Source: Imperialibacter sp040222815 (GTDB lineage: Bacteria; Bacteroidota; Bacteroidia; Cytophagales; Cyclobacteriaceae). Taken from it: DNA of 64,000 bases. A model generated the notes under the pieces. It was not told where the DNA came from. It ran no database searches and worked only from the letters and a program-made list of their open reading frames with translations. Each line of letters begins with the position of its first letter. The stretch's first letter is position 1. Shown piece after piece: positions 1-8,159 of this stretch. A program made the translations under genes and the position numbers. The stretch spans positions 124,001-188,000 of the forward strand of contig NZ_JAVKCH010000018.1 in assembly GCF_040222815.1 (NCBI RefSeq), given 5' to 3'.

Positions 1-747
1 ATAGTTATTGTAAGCCCGCAGGGCGTTTCGGACGTAAATAGCATATACATTGCCCGAATTGTTGGTTCTTTCGATTTTGTGGAAAAGGTTGTTCTCCACT
101 CTGAAATTGGTGGGCCACTGAGAAACTGCTGTTGATGTCGGATACGATATAATCGCATATATATTGCCTGTTAAATCAAGTGGAGTTTCTGTAAAGAACT
201 CGTTTCCTTCTATAGTAACATTATGCCAGTGAGCGGTGCTGGAAACGTTGTTTCCGCAGTAAATACCGTATCTGTCCACCATATTGATTTTCATGTTCTT
301 GATGGTAATGCCATCATTCAAATATTGGATCGTGATTACCCCATTCAGCTGGATGACCCGATCTCCACTCACCGGATGTGCACCGTCGAAGATTACATTT
401 CGCTCACCACTGAAAGTGATGTCGTGATTCAGTTCGATAAATGTTACGTCGGCCGCCGGCTTCACTGTGAGAGAATAATCCAGATAATTTGGAGGACTTG
501 TCACGCTCAGGTCAGTTGATGATGTGTAACCTGCTTTTAATTCAAACACCACATCAGCTGTGAATGGGTTCGATGGCGAAATATCATTGAAGGCATCTTG
601 AAGAGTCGTGTAGTTGCCCCCTGTTCCTACGGTATAAGTACCGCCTGTTACCTGAGCTCTGGCTTTCTGACTTGAAAAAAATGCAAATACTCCCAGCAAG
701 GCCAGTGTGCTGAGGCACGAAGTTTTCAATTTGTAAAAGGTTTTCAT
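1..747 (-). CDS. Secreted parallel beta-helix protein, 3' end beyond window
   Basis: The reverse strand reads open from an ATG at 747 to the window edge (249 codons, no stop), so the C-terminus is missing. Residues 1-32 form a Sec signal peptide (MKTFYKLKT start, hydrophobic core, ending near SQKARAQ). The mature part begins GGTYTVGTGGNYTTLQDA, a typical opening of Bacteroidota right-handed beta-helix proteins. It continues with beta-rich stretches such as NVIFDGAHPV, DGITIKNMKI and NVTIEGNEFF, spaced like helix coils. I infer a surface or secreted protein, probably with a T9SS sorting domain in the missing part. The product's ligand or activity cannot be named. It lies downstream of paired palindromes and of two LuxR-type regulator genes on the same strand. 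Confidence 0.8.
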   Translation of the reverse strand, partial: MKTFYKLKTSCLSTLALLGVFAFFSSQKARAQVTGGTYTVGTGGNYTTLQDAFNDISPSNPFTADVVFELKAGYTSSTDLSVTSPPNYLDYSLTVKPAADVTFIELNHDITFSGERNVIFDGAHPVSGDRVIQLNGVITIQYLNDGITIKNMKINMVDRYGIYCGNNVSSTAHWHNVTIEGNEFFTETPLDLTGNIYAIISYPTSTAVSQWPTNFRVENNLFHKIERTNNSGNVYAIYVRNALRAYNNY

Positions 748-810
748 GGCATAAAGGTTTTTGCGATTTATGCCAATGAAGTTGCGCCCAATACAGAAGA
801 AAAGGCCTAT

Positions 811-847
811 CCTACCGGGGTAGTTTCGCACCTACCCGGGTGGGTAG
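811..847. promoter_or_regulatory. Two palindromes upstream of the beta-helix gene
   Basis: CTACCGGGGTAG (812-823) and CTACCCGGGTGGGTAG (832-847) are inverted repeats sharing the half-site CTACC. The direct-repeat starts are exactly 20 bp apart (811 and 831), about two helical turns. They sit 65-100 bp upstream of the ATG at 747, in the only promoter-sized gap between the regulator genes and the secreted protein. An operator for a dimeric regulator, plausibly one of the adjacent LuxR-type proteins, is an inference. The T-run after 847 would fit a plus-strand terminator, but no plus-strand gene ends here. Confidence 0.45.
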
Positions 848-882
848 TTTTTTTAACTAACTGATAATTAGATTGTTGAATT

Positions 883-2553
883 CTACTCTTTGGGAGTGCT
901 CAATGCGAACTGTAGCGCTTCTTTGCGGTTGGTGACGCCTAATTTTTCGTAGATATTTTTCAAATGATACTTCACTGTATTCACCGAAACGAATACTTTC
1001 TCGGCGATTTCAGAATTGTTGAGGTTACTCAGTGCGTGGGTGAGTATTTCAAATTCACGCTCAGAAAGAGGTTGGGCAAGTCTTTGGTTGATGTCATCAA
1101 GCTCCATGTTCAGTGCCTGGGTATCCGGGTTAAGCACGACTTTTATCTTTGTGCGCATTTCGTTGACCTCCGCTTCCAGTTGCAGGCGCTTTGCCCTGTA
1201 CCTCGACATTAGCGCCAGTGTGATCGACAACAATGAAATAACCACGATAGCAAGCGAAAACATGAGCCATCTTTCACGAACCTCCTGGCTCGCTATCTCG
1301 CTTTGTTGCACCTCATTCTCAAGCCGGAGTATGGTGTTTTCCTGCTCCTTTACATCCACTGCATATTTGATGTTGAGTTCGGAGATGGCATTTCTATTAA
1401 AGATGGTAAGGGTAGAGTCTTCCAGTAGTTTATATTGTTTGAATGCATCAAGGGCTTCGATATATTCACTTTTATACTCTTTTACCTCAGCAAGCAAGCG
1501 GTAACTCTCTTTCAACTGAGTGAGGAGTTGGTTTTTTTTACTAAAGTTGAGGTTCTCGGTCAGCAGGGCCTCTGCTTGTGCAAACTGGCCGGTTAACATA
1601 AAGTTTTCTGCCAGTGTTAGCCTCGCAGAAGACAGGTGCTCACTTTCTTCCAGCCCCTCATAGTAATGCATGGCCTGCTCCACCAACCTTCGTGCCTCAC
1701 GGTATTTCTTTTGCTGGTTGTAGATGGAGGCAAGATTCACCCAGCGCTCAGCTATATTGATGCTGTCGTTGAGTGCCTGGTGGGCCTGAAGGGATTGCTG
1801 TACATAGTACAGCGCACTGTCGACCACGCCTAGTTGCTGATAGGCTAACCCAATACTGTTCATTCGCTCGGCAACTGAGTTGGCATTACCACCACCTTTT
1901 TTGTGCATCAGTATGGATTCCTTGTAGTGAGTGATGGCTCTGTTGTAGTTTCCATTTTCCTCACTGAGGATACCCATCTGCTTTAAATCAAAAGCTATGG
2001 CCGATGTGTCTCGTTTGACTCTGTCGATTTCGTAGGCTTTGTTAGTATAGTCAATAGCATTGGCAAAATCACCAAGCGACTGATAGCCAGACCCCACGTT
2101 GTAGTAGGCAGTGGCCAGTTCGGTAGAATCCTGCAATGAAACTGCATAGTCCAGCGCTTTGAAATAGTAGTCCAGCGCTTTGGAATAGATGCCCAACTCC
2201 CGGTAACAGAAACCAGCATGAGAGTTGCATTCCAGCATCAGCAGCAGGTCGCTTACTTCTGATTTTGACGCAGCCTCGATGGCCAGCAGGTAGTTCTCGA
2301 GCGACTCGGGCAGGTTGTTAATGTAGTATAAAGCATCGGCTTTTAGCTGGTAGAGCCTGGCTTTTTCAAGCGGGTCTTTTGAATTTTCGAGCAACTGATT
2401 TGCAACGGATACCACCTGCTCGTACTCTTCCGCCCTGACCATTTCTTTCAAACGATCAATAGTGATTCCCTGTGCCAGGCAGTGAATACTGATAAAAAAA
2501 ACAACGACAAATAGAGAGGCACCTTTCTCAGGAACTGGACACCACATACTCAA
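883..2553 (-). CDS. TPR membrane regulator with C-terminal LuxR-type HTH
   Basis: 556 residues. An N-terminal signal/anchor ends near residue 28 (HCLAQ). Residues about 35-390 are consecutive tetratricopeptide repeats (for example SKALDYYFKALDYA, ANAIDYTNKAYEID). A single membrane segment lies near residues 425-447 (WLMFSLAIVVISLLSITLAL), followed by a short coiled coil. Residues 494-556 form a GerE/LuxR helix-turn-helix (LSEREFEILTHAL, NSEIAEKVFVSVNTVKYHLK). This is the Bacteroidota architecture in which a periplasmic TPR sensor is linked through one helix to a cytoplasmic DNA-binding domain. The start overlaps the upstream paralogue's stop by 26 bp, so the two are probably co-transcribed. 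The target genes are unknown; the neighbouring beta-helix gene is a candidate. Confidence 0.88.
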   Translation of the reverse strand: MSMWCPVPEKGASLFVVVFFISIHCLAQGITIDRLKEMVRAEEYEQVVSVANQLLENSKDPLEKARLYQLKADALYYINNLPESLENYLLAIEAASKSEVSDLLLMLECNSHAGFCYRELGIYSKALDYYFKALDYAVSLQDSTELATAYYNVGSGYQSLGDFANAIDYTNKAYEIDRVKRDTSAIAFDLKQMGILSEENGNYNRAITHYKESILMHKKGGGNANSVAERMNSIGLAYQQLGVVDSALYYVQQSLQAHQALNDSINIAERWVNLASIYNQQKKYREARRLVEQAMHYYEGLEESEHLSSARLTLAENFMLTGQFAQAEALLTENLNFSKKNQLLTQLKESYRLLAEVKEYKSEYIEALDAFKQYKLLEDSTLTIFNRNAISELNIKYAVDVKEQENTILRLENEVQQSEIASQEVRERWLMFSLAIVVISLLSITLALMSRYRAKRLQLEAEVNEMRTKIKVVLNPDTQALNMELDDINQRLAQPLSEREFEILTHALSNLNNSEIAEKVFVSVNTVKYHLKNIYEKLGVTNRKEALQFALSTPKE

Positions 2554-4111
2554 CAGCTTCTTTTCGGTTACTTACCCCCAATTTAGCATACACATTCCTC
2601 AAATGGAACTTAACGGTATTAATAGACACAAATAGCTTATTTGCTATTTCCTGGTTTGTTTGGCCTGCCAGGCTGAGCGTGAATGTTTCGAATTCACGTT
2701 CGGTTAGCGGATCCACGAGTTTGTTATTTATGGCGGCAAAGTCTACGGCAAGTTCTGAGGCCATGGGGCCTTCCAGCAGGTCTACATAACGCCTTTGCAA
2801 GGCGTCAAATTGGTGCTCCTGAATAATCATTTCTGCTTTTCGGTGTTTCCCCTGCATGGTGGCATAAATCATGAGGCCAATCACCAGCATTGATAGGCAA
2901 ATAACGGTGCCTGTAAACCATGCTCTTTCGTTGGCTGCCTTAGCATCGTTGACCTGGCTTTGAAGTGAAAGGCGCTCAATTTGCGCTTCTTTTTGGGCAG
3001 TGCTAAATGCCACCTCCAATTCGGCTATTCTATCATTTTTTTCCTGGCTTACCATTTCGCTCCACACAGACGCTGATTTTCTTTCGAACTCCAGGGCTGC
3101 TTTGTAGTTCCCGGCCATCTCTTCAATGTCGGCCCTGTTAGCATAGGTGAGATGCTCTATTTCTTTGGAGCTAATGGTGGCCGCAATTGATTCCGCTTCT
3201 AACAGAAGAGCTCTCGCCTCGGCAAAATCCCCATAAAAGGCCCGAACCTCTGCCAGCTCCCCAAGTGTGCGGGCGAGGCCTTGTTGGTCGGCAATCTTCC
3301 TTTTTAGCGCAATGGATTCTTCAAAATATCCTGCAGCCTTCTTTAGGTCATTTAACGACACATAAGCAGAGCCAATATTGTTCAGGGCATTGGCTATTTT
3401 CTTCTCGTCGTTGAACTCTCTCGCAATGGCAAGCGACTCTTCGTAGTAAGCAATGGCTTCCTTATACTGCTCTTGTTTTCTTTTGATGATACCCAGGTTC
3501 AGCAGGCTATTGGCGAGGGGAAGTTGTTGGCCTTCCTGCCTTTTTAGCTCCAACGCCTTTAGTTGATACTTTTCAGCATTTGCCAGGTCGTTCATGCGAT
3601 CATAGGTAATACCGAGGTTGTTGTAAGAGGAGCTAACCCTTGGGTCGTTCGACGCTTCCCTGAGTGCCAATGCTTGCAGATGGTAGTCAATAGCTTTATC
3701 GTAGGCCGATTTATAAGTGAAGCAAAGTCCGATGTTGTTGAGGAAACTGGCCAACTGTGCAGTGTCGCCCGCAAGCTGTGCGTTGGGTATGCCTCGGTCA
3801 AAGTAATAGATGGCGGAGTCGTAGGCGGATGTTTGAAAATGATAAATGCCTATAAGATTGAGCACTTTCACTATGGCGATTGGCGGGGTGTTGGCGTCAG
3901 TGAGTAGTAGCGCTTGCTCGGCATACCACCTCATTGAGTCGCCGTCCTTGTTTCTGAATTGGTTGGCGACCTCCGTCAAGAGGTCAATTCGTGCGTTATT
4001 GTTGGTGGTCTTTGATAAAACTGTTTTAAGGCTGTCGACACCGCCATCCGATGCAACTGCATCGCCAATTGTACAAATGAAAAGCATTAGTAGCCAGGGC
4101 AGCTTCAACAT
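2528..4111 (-). CDS. TPR membrane regulator with C-terminal LuxR-type HTH (paralogue)
   Basis: 527 residues, with the same domain order as the following gene. A signal peptide covers residues 1-21 (ends DAVAS). TPR repeats run to about residue 370 (AIDYHLQALALREA, AIAYYEESLAIARE, AAGYFEESIALKRK). A membrane segment follows near 397-415 (GTVICLSMLVIGLMIYA), and a LuxR-type HTH from residue 466 (LTEREFETFTLSLAG, NQEIANKLFVSINTVKFHLR). The HTH helices of the two proteins are almost identical in sequence (FVS[VI]NTVK[YF]HL[KR]N[IV]Y), which points to a tandem duplication. It is the first gene of the pair. The signal it senses is unknown. Confidence 0.88.
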   Translation of the reverse strand: MLKLPWLLMLFICTIGDAVASDGGVDSLKTVLSKTTNNNARIDLLTEVANQFRNKDGDSMRWYAEQALLLTDANTPPIAIVKVLNLIGIYHFQTSAYDSAIYYFDRGIPNAQLAGDTAQLASFLNNIGLCFTYKSAYDKAIDYHLQALALREASNDPRVSSSYNNLGITYDRMNDLANAEKYQLKALELKRQEGQQLPLANSLLNLGIIKRKQEQYKEAIAYYEESLAIAREFNDEKKIANALNNIGSAYVSLNDLKKAAGYFEESIALKRKIADQQGLARTLGELAEVRAFYGDFAEARALLLEAESIAATISSKEIEHLTYANRADIEEMAGNYKAALEFERKSASVWSEMVSQEKNDRIAELEVAFSTAQKEAQIERLSLQSQVNDAKAANERAWFTGTVICLSMLVIGLMIYATMQGKHRKAEMIIQEHQFDALQRRYVDLLEGPMASELAVDFAAINNKLVDPLTEREFETFTLSLAGQTNQEIANKLFVSINTVKFHLRNVYAKLGVSNRKEAVEYVVSSS

Positions 4112-4169
4112 TAGGCAGCTTGATTAAAAAAAATGAATCCTTAAAATAGCAAGGGAACTCCTAAATGAC

Positions 4170-4205
4170 AAAAAAAGAGCCGCTATGATCTTTCACAGCG
4201 GCTTT
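4170..4205 (-). terminator. Rho-independent terminator after the M61 gene
   Basis: Read on the minus strand, AAAGCCGCT pairs with AGCGGCTC around a 12-nt loop and is followed by seven T. It lies 31 bp past the M61 stop codon and separates that gene from the TPR/LuxR pair. Confidence 0.8.
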
Positions 4206-4235
4206 AATAATGTAGCGGTAATATCAGGTATTAAC

Positions 4236-6527
4236 CTACTTACTCATCCAGCTATACAGGAGATCAAGCTGCTGCTGAGTAGGACTTGCCATCATTTCGA
4301 TGGATGGAGGCGATTGCGTTTTTACCATGATCGCCTTCGCTTTTAGCTTCACATTCTTGATTTTTCCTGGCTTTACTTCACGTTGGACCAATGCTGTGAT
4401 TTTGTCACCCTCTTTGCGGCTTTCTTTGTAAGCCATTACAGCCTCCTGGAAATTCTGTACAGTAAGTGGTATACCGTCAAATTCTAGCAGATGATCTCCT
4501 TCCTTATAACCCATGTCGATACCAAAAGCATTCAGGTTATCAGCTTTCGCTACCACCAGATGGCCGCTTTCCTGATCTAGTCCGAACGAGATATTTCCCA
4601 TAGACGGTTCCATTTTTGCCTGAGATGGAGTGAAGCTGACACCAATTTTGGCCAGGTATTCTTTCAATGGCAGAGGCTTGTTCCCTTCCACATAGGTGCT
4701 GAAAAACTCCCTGATTTCCGGGTACGTAAGCTCAGTGATTTTATCGAACAGCTCATCGTCTTTGAAAGAACTGTCTTTGCCGTATTCATTTGACAGGTCT
4801 TTTAGGAGTTGGTTAACGCTGTACTTGCCGCCGGAAAGCTCCCGCAACCTGATGTCCAGACAAAGCCCTATCAGTGCACCTTTTTCGTATACGTTGCCAT
4901 ACTGATCTTTGTATTGGTCAAGGCAAAGCTTGCTCATAACAGTGAAGGGCACCGTGTCGTTATAGCCAGCGGCGTTTACCACCTTCTCTTCAATCTTGGC
5001 GAGGTATTCGTCGATGCCAAAAAGCCCTTCGGCCAATTGCACGTGTCCGGCGAAGTACTCAGTTACGCCTTCGTACATCCAGAGGTGCTTCGACATTTTC
5101 GGATCAATAAAATTGAAATTTCCTATTTCTTCGGAGTGAATACTTAATGGCGTGATGATATGGAAGAACTCATGGGCCGATACATCTTTGATCAGCTGAG
5201 TAAGGTACTTGGGGTTCACTTCTGGCAGGCTGTACATAGAGGAATACGAATGCTCCAGTGCACCGAGTGCGCCTGACTGCGATGGCCCTGCAAAAAGATA
5301 GATAATGTAAGCGTACTTTTTAATGGGCAATGTTCCCCCCAAATAGTTTTTCTGAGCTTCCAGTATCTGGTTCACATTGTCTTTTACAAACTCAGCAGTA
5401 AGCAGGCCGTTGGGTGAGTAGACAGAAAAGAGAATTTCGGCGCCCCCCACATTGATGGTGGTGGTGTCCGGCACCGAATACATCATCGGTGCATCGGCCA
5501 GATTGAAGTAGTTGTCGGCGATGTAAGTGTCAGTATTGTTTTCTGACCTGGCAGCCTGCAAAGAGGTAGCACCGTAGAAGCCCTCAGGGTAGGAGATATT
5601 CACTTCGTACTGCACATCCTTCATTCCTTTGAGATAGCCAAAGAACCCGAAAGTGTTGATGACGAAGTTCTTTCCTTCTTCAATATTGGTACCCGCCGGC
5701 TCAAATACTGTGTTGCCTTGCTCGGTATCATACGAATCCTCCACCCAGTATTCCACTTTGGCCAGTGAGGCGGCATTTTTGATCAGCCACCTGTTCTGGT
5801 CAAGTGAATCAACGGAAAGCTCCTTGCCATTGATGTCAAAGGCTTTGAAGTCGGAAAGGAACCTGCCAAAGTCGTAGATGCTGTAAGTGCCTGGTACTAT
5901 TTTTGGCATTTGGTATTCAATTTCGGATGCTGACACAGCAGGTAACTCAATGCTCACTTTTACTTTATCATTCTTCACAACATTGAGGTCGAGAAATGCC
6001 CGATATCGCAAATTGGCAATTAACTCATCGGTAGCTTCACTTTGAGCTGGGTTGGTCGTTTTTGTGGATGAGGATAGAGCTGATTTTCCAATCGTTAGAG
6101 TATTATTAGAATAATCGAAATTTATACTACCTAGTCTGCTTAGCGCAGATTGTCCCAAAAGTAACGGAGCATTCATGTTATGGGTAACACTTGCCTCAAC
6201 GTTGAAGATTTTTATGCCTCCAATTTCGAGCTCTCTTAGAATTATTTTTGTTCCTTTCTCTATATCACCATTTGCGATTTGATAGTATTCTGAACCAATT
6301 AAGTCTTTCTCATTTAAGTATCCATTTTTTAGCATAAAGGCAGCTTCTGTTACCGAGATTGAAACATCAGAGGCTCCAGTGTCAAAAATGAATCTCAGTG
6401 GTAGGTTATTTACTTTGCATGGAAGAGTAAAAACACCATTGTTCTTTTCCATTTTGACAACAGATTGTGCCGTAGTGTTTAATTGTAATAATAGAAAGAC
6501 TAAAAAAGTCATGCTAAATAGCTTCAT
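4236..6527 (-). CDS. Retropepsin-like aspartic protease fused to M61 glycyl aminopeptidase with PDZ
   Basis: 763 residues from the ATG at 6527; the frame is open back to 6704. A signal peptide (MKLFSMTFLVFLLLQ) is followed by a clan AA aspartic protease domain with FDTGASDVSIS (DTG at residues 49-51) and a flap-like LLLGQSAL. From about residue 175 begins an M61 domain (YRAFLDLNVV, MPKIVPGTYSIYDFGRF). It carries the zinc motif HEFFH near residue 451 and the downstream Glu in MYEGVTEYFAG. A C-terminal PDZ lies around GYKEGDHLLEFDGIPL. Periplasmic or exported proteolysis is expected. The aspartic protease part is visibly more AT-rich than the M61 part, and a second signal-peptide-like start (MKKLTILLSLFLS) lies in frame upstream. 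This suggests that a retropepsin unit was inserted behind the original M61 leader. Confidence 0.85.
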   Translation of the reverse strand: MKLFSMTFLVFLLLQLNTTAQSVVKMEKNNGVFTLPCKVNNLPLRFIFDTGASDVSISVTEAAFMLKNGYLNEKDLIGSEYYQIANGDIEKGTKIILRELEIGGIKIFNVEASVTHNMNAPLLLGQSALSRLGSINFDYSNNTLTIGKSALSSSTKTTNPAQSEATDELIANLRYRAFLDLNVVKNDKVKVSIELPAVSASEIEYQMPKIVPGTYSIYDFGRFLSDFKAFDINGKELSVDSLDQNRWLIKNAASLAKVEYWVEDSYDTEQGNTVFEPAGTNIEEGKNFVINTFGFFGYLKGMKDVQYEVNISYPEGFYGATSLQAARSENNTDTYIADNYFNLADAPMMYSVPDTTTINVGGAEILFSVYSPNGLLTAEFVKDNVNQILEAQKNYLGGTLPIKKYAYIIYLFAGPSQSGALGALEHSYSSMYSLPEVNPKYLTQLIKDVSAHEFFHIITPLSIHSEEIGNFNFIDPKMSKHLWMYEGVTEYFAGHVQLAEGLFGIDEYLAKIEEKVVNAAGYNDTVPFTVMSKLCLDQYKDQYGNVYEKGALIGLCLDIRLRELSGGKYSVNQLLKDLSNEYGKDSSFKDDELFDKITELTYPEIREFFSTYVEGNKPLPLKEYLAKIGVSFTPSQAKMEPSMGNISFGLDQESGHLVVAKADNLNAFGIDMGYKEGDHLLEFDGIPLTVQNFQEAVMAYKESRKEGDKITALVQREVKPGKIKNVKLKAKAIMVKTQSPPSIEMMASPTQQQLDLLYSWMSK

Positions 6528-6770
6528 CTTGAGGGTCTTGTCATGAAGAACATTGGAGGAATGGGAAAGCTTGCCTGCTCGGCTCAGGAACAGACTCAGC
6601 AGTATTGTCAACTTTTTCATTGAGAGTTTTTGTGTTTGGGCTCCATTCCTGTCACCAGATTGCGGATCATTTAATGAAAGCCATGTTGTTTTAGAAAGTT
6701 GCAAGCGAAAGAAGGGCGCAATTAAGCTAAATAGTTTTTGTTGCTCAACATTTATTATGGTGAAAAAACG

Positions 6771-7184
6771 TTAAACCTTCCTCTTTTCTACCCGAATAAC
6801 GCCTTTGAGGCCCGACCAGTCCTCATCGACGGCACAGACTTTCACATCCACCATGTCGATGGTTAGCATCAAGTTGCGGATGTCGTCTTCGATGAGGTTC
6901 TTAGGTATTTTGGACTTTCCCTTGGGCCAGGATACCCAAATCATGCCATTTTGCTCTATTTTTTCCTTTAGCTTCGGCAGTTGTGTGTGGAGGTCGTCTT
7001 TGCTGGTGGTGAAAAAGTGGATGATGTCATACAGGTCAACAGTTTGCGATTCATGAGCCAGCACGTCGTCGGGAAAATCCTCAAATAGTTCGAAGTAATG
7101 TGACGGACGGTTGATGAGAAGCACTTTGCTTCCTTCTTTGATGCCCAGTTTTTTAGCGAGAGGAGTGCCTGAGTAGCCAGCCAT
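6771..7184 (-). CDS. DUF3052 family protein
   Basis: 137 residues, a usual length for DUF3052. The N-terminus MAGYSGTPLAKKLGIKEG and the following VLLINRPSHYFE are characteristic. The middle part (LPKLKEKIEQNGMIWVSWPKG) resembles a methyltransferase-like fold seen in this family, but no cofactor motif is clear. No signal peptide or membrane segment, so it should be cytoplasmic. The function is unknown. It stands alone between the M61 gene and a repeat region. Confidence 0.8.
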   Translation of the reverse strand: MAGYSGTPLAKKLGIKEGSKVLLINRPSHYFELFEDFPDDVLAHESQTVDLYDIIHFFTTSKDDLHTQLPKLKEKIEQNGMIWVSWPKGKSKIPKNLIEDDIRNLMLTIDMVDVKVCAVDEDWSGLKGVIRVEKRKV

Positions 7185-7249
7185 GGTGTGTCAGTTTATT
7201 GTAACGGAGACTAATTTAGGCAAACTAGTTTAATTGATTTGACAGATAG

Positions 7250-7730
7250 TCATGTGGAAATTCCAAAAGACAAAAGGCAAAACCCAAATAAATAACAAAT
7301 CCGAAGCACCAAAATCAAAACAGAAACACGGGTAGTTTGAGGTTTTGAGTTTCGGCATTGGTGCTTATTTGTTATTTGGTGCTTGAATTTTGTGATTTCA
7401 CTTTTGTAGATGAGGTTTAGGAAATACCAACAGCCAAAAAGCAAAACTCAAACAAATCCCAAATTCTGAATCCCAATTTCAAAACCCGACGCCTGACGTT
7501 TTGAATTTAGCATTTGGTGCTTATTTGTTATTTGGCGTTTGCGTTTTGTGATTTCACTTTTGTAGATGAGGTTTAGGAAATACCAACAGCCAAAAAGTAA
7601 AACTCAAACAAATCCCAAATTCTGAATCCCAATTTCAAAACCCGACGCATGACGTTTGAAGTTTTGAATTTGCTATTTGGTGCTTATTTGTTATTTGTTA
7701 TTTGGCGTTTGCGTTTTGTGATTTCACTCC
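7250..7730. repeat. Tandem AT-rich repeat, unit about 156 bp
   Basis: The words TTTTGTGATTTCAC at 7388, 7544 and 7714 start successive copies (spacing 156 and 170 bp). Between the first two, almost every base is shared, including TAGATGAGGTTTAGGAAATA and CAAATCCCAAATTCTGAATC. A degraded further copy occupies 7250-7387. Each unit carries an imperfect palindrome in which AAATAACAAAT-type words pair with ATTTGTTATTT, so the RNA would fold. The last copy runs into the 3' end of the GNAT gene. Confidence 0.85.
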
Positions 7731-8159
7731 AAGTGCCTTCCTAAAATAAATCCTCGACTCCATAGGATCGGTGTGCTCAGAAAAACCACTTACATAGTAG
7801 CCCTGCGACAGACAAAACCGAATCATTGGCTTCAGCTTGTTCCTTGTTTTGAGCAGCATGTGGGTATAACCTTTCTCAGCGGCCCACTGTTCCATTGCGG
7901 CGGTTAGCTGCTGATAAATACCCTGGCCTCGGTAGGCTGGCAGCAGCCCGCCCATCCACGAGTAGAAGCTGCCGTCTTTGTATCGGTCGTACCCCACTTT
8001 GAACCCAATAATTTTGCCGTCTGCTTCAGCGACTAGTATGAGATGCGGCCTATCTTGAAAGCGTTCGTGGTAGACCGGTTCTTCGTAGGGGTTCACTAGC
8101 TCAGGAACGTGTTGTGAAGCCGCCACAACCTCCTCTATGGTGCCTTCCCTAATTGTCAT
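7698..8159 (-). CDS. GNAT family N-acetyltransferase
   Basis: 153 residues. The acetyl-CoA binding motif A is visible as LLPAYRGQGIYQQLTAAMEQ (RGQGIY near residues 76-81), preceded by the beta-strand KIIGFKVGY. Substrate unknown. The start ATG overlaps the M1 peptidase stop as ATGA (8156-8159), so it is translationally coupled to that gene. The last ten codons (VKSQNANAK region) are encoded by the flanking repeat, so the native C-terminus has probably been replaced. Confidence 0.85.
   Translation of the reverse strand: MTIREGTIEEVVAASQHVPELVNPYEEPVYHERFQDRPHLILVAEADGKIIGFKVGYDRYKDGSFYSWMGGLLPAYRGQGIYQQLTAAMEQWAAEKGYTHMLLKTRNKLKPMIRFCLSQGYYVSGFSEHTDPMESRIYFRKALGVKSQNANAK

Noticed and set aside
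832..855. Plus-strand terminator (hairpin plus T-run)
   Set aside because: No plus-strand gene ends here; both flanking genes are on the minus strand. The paired arrangement with the dyad at 812 fits an operator better.
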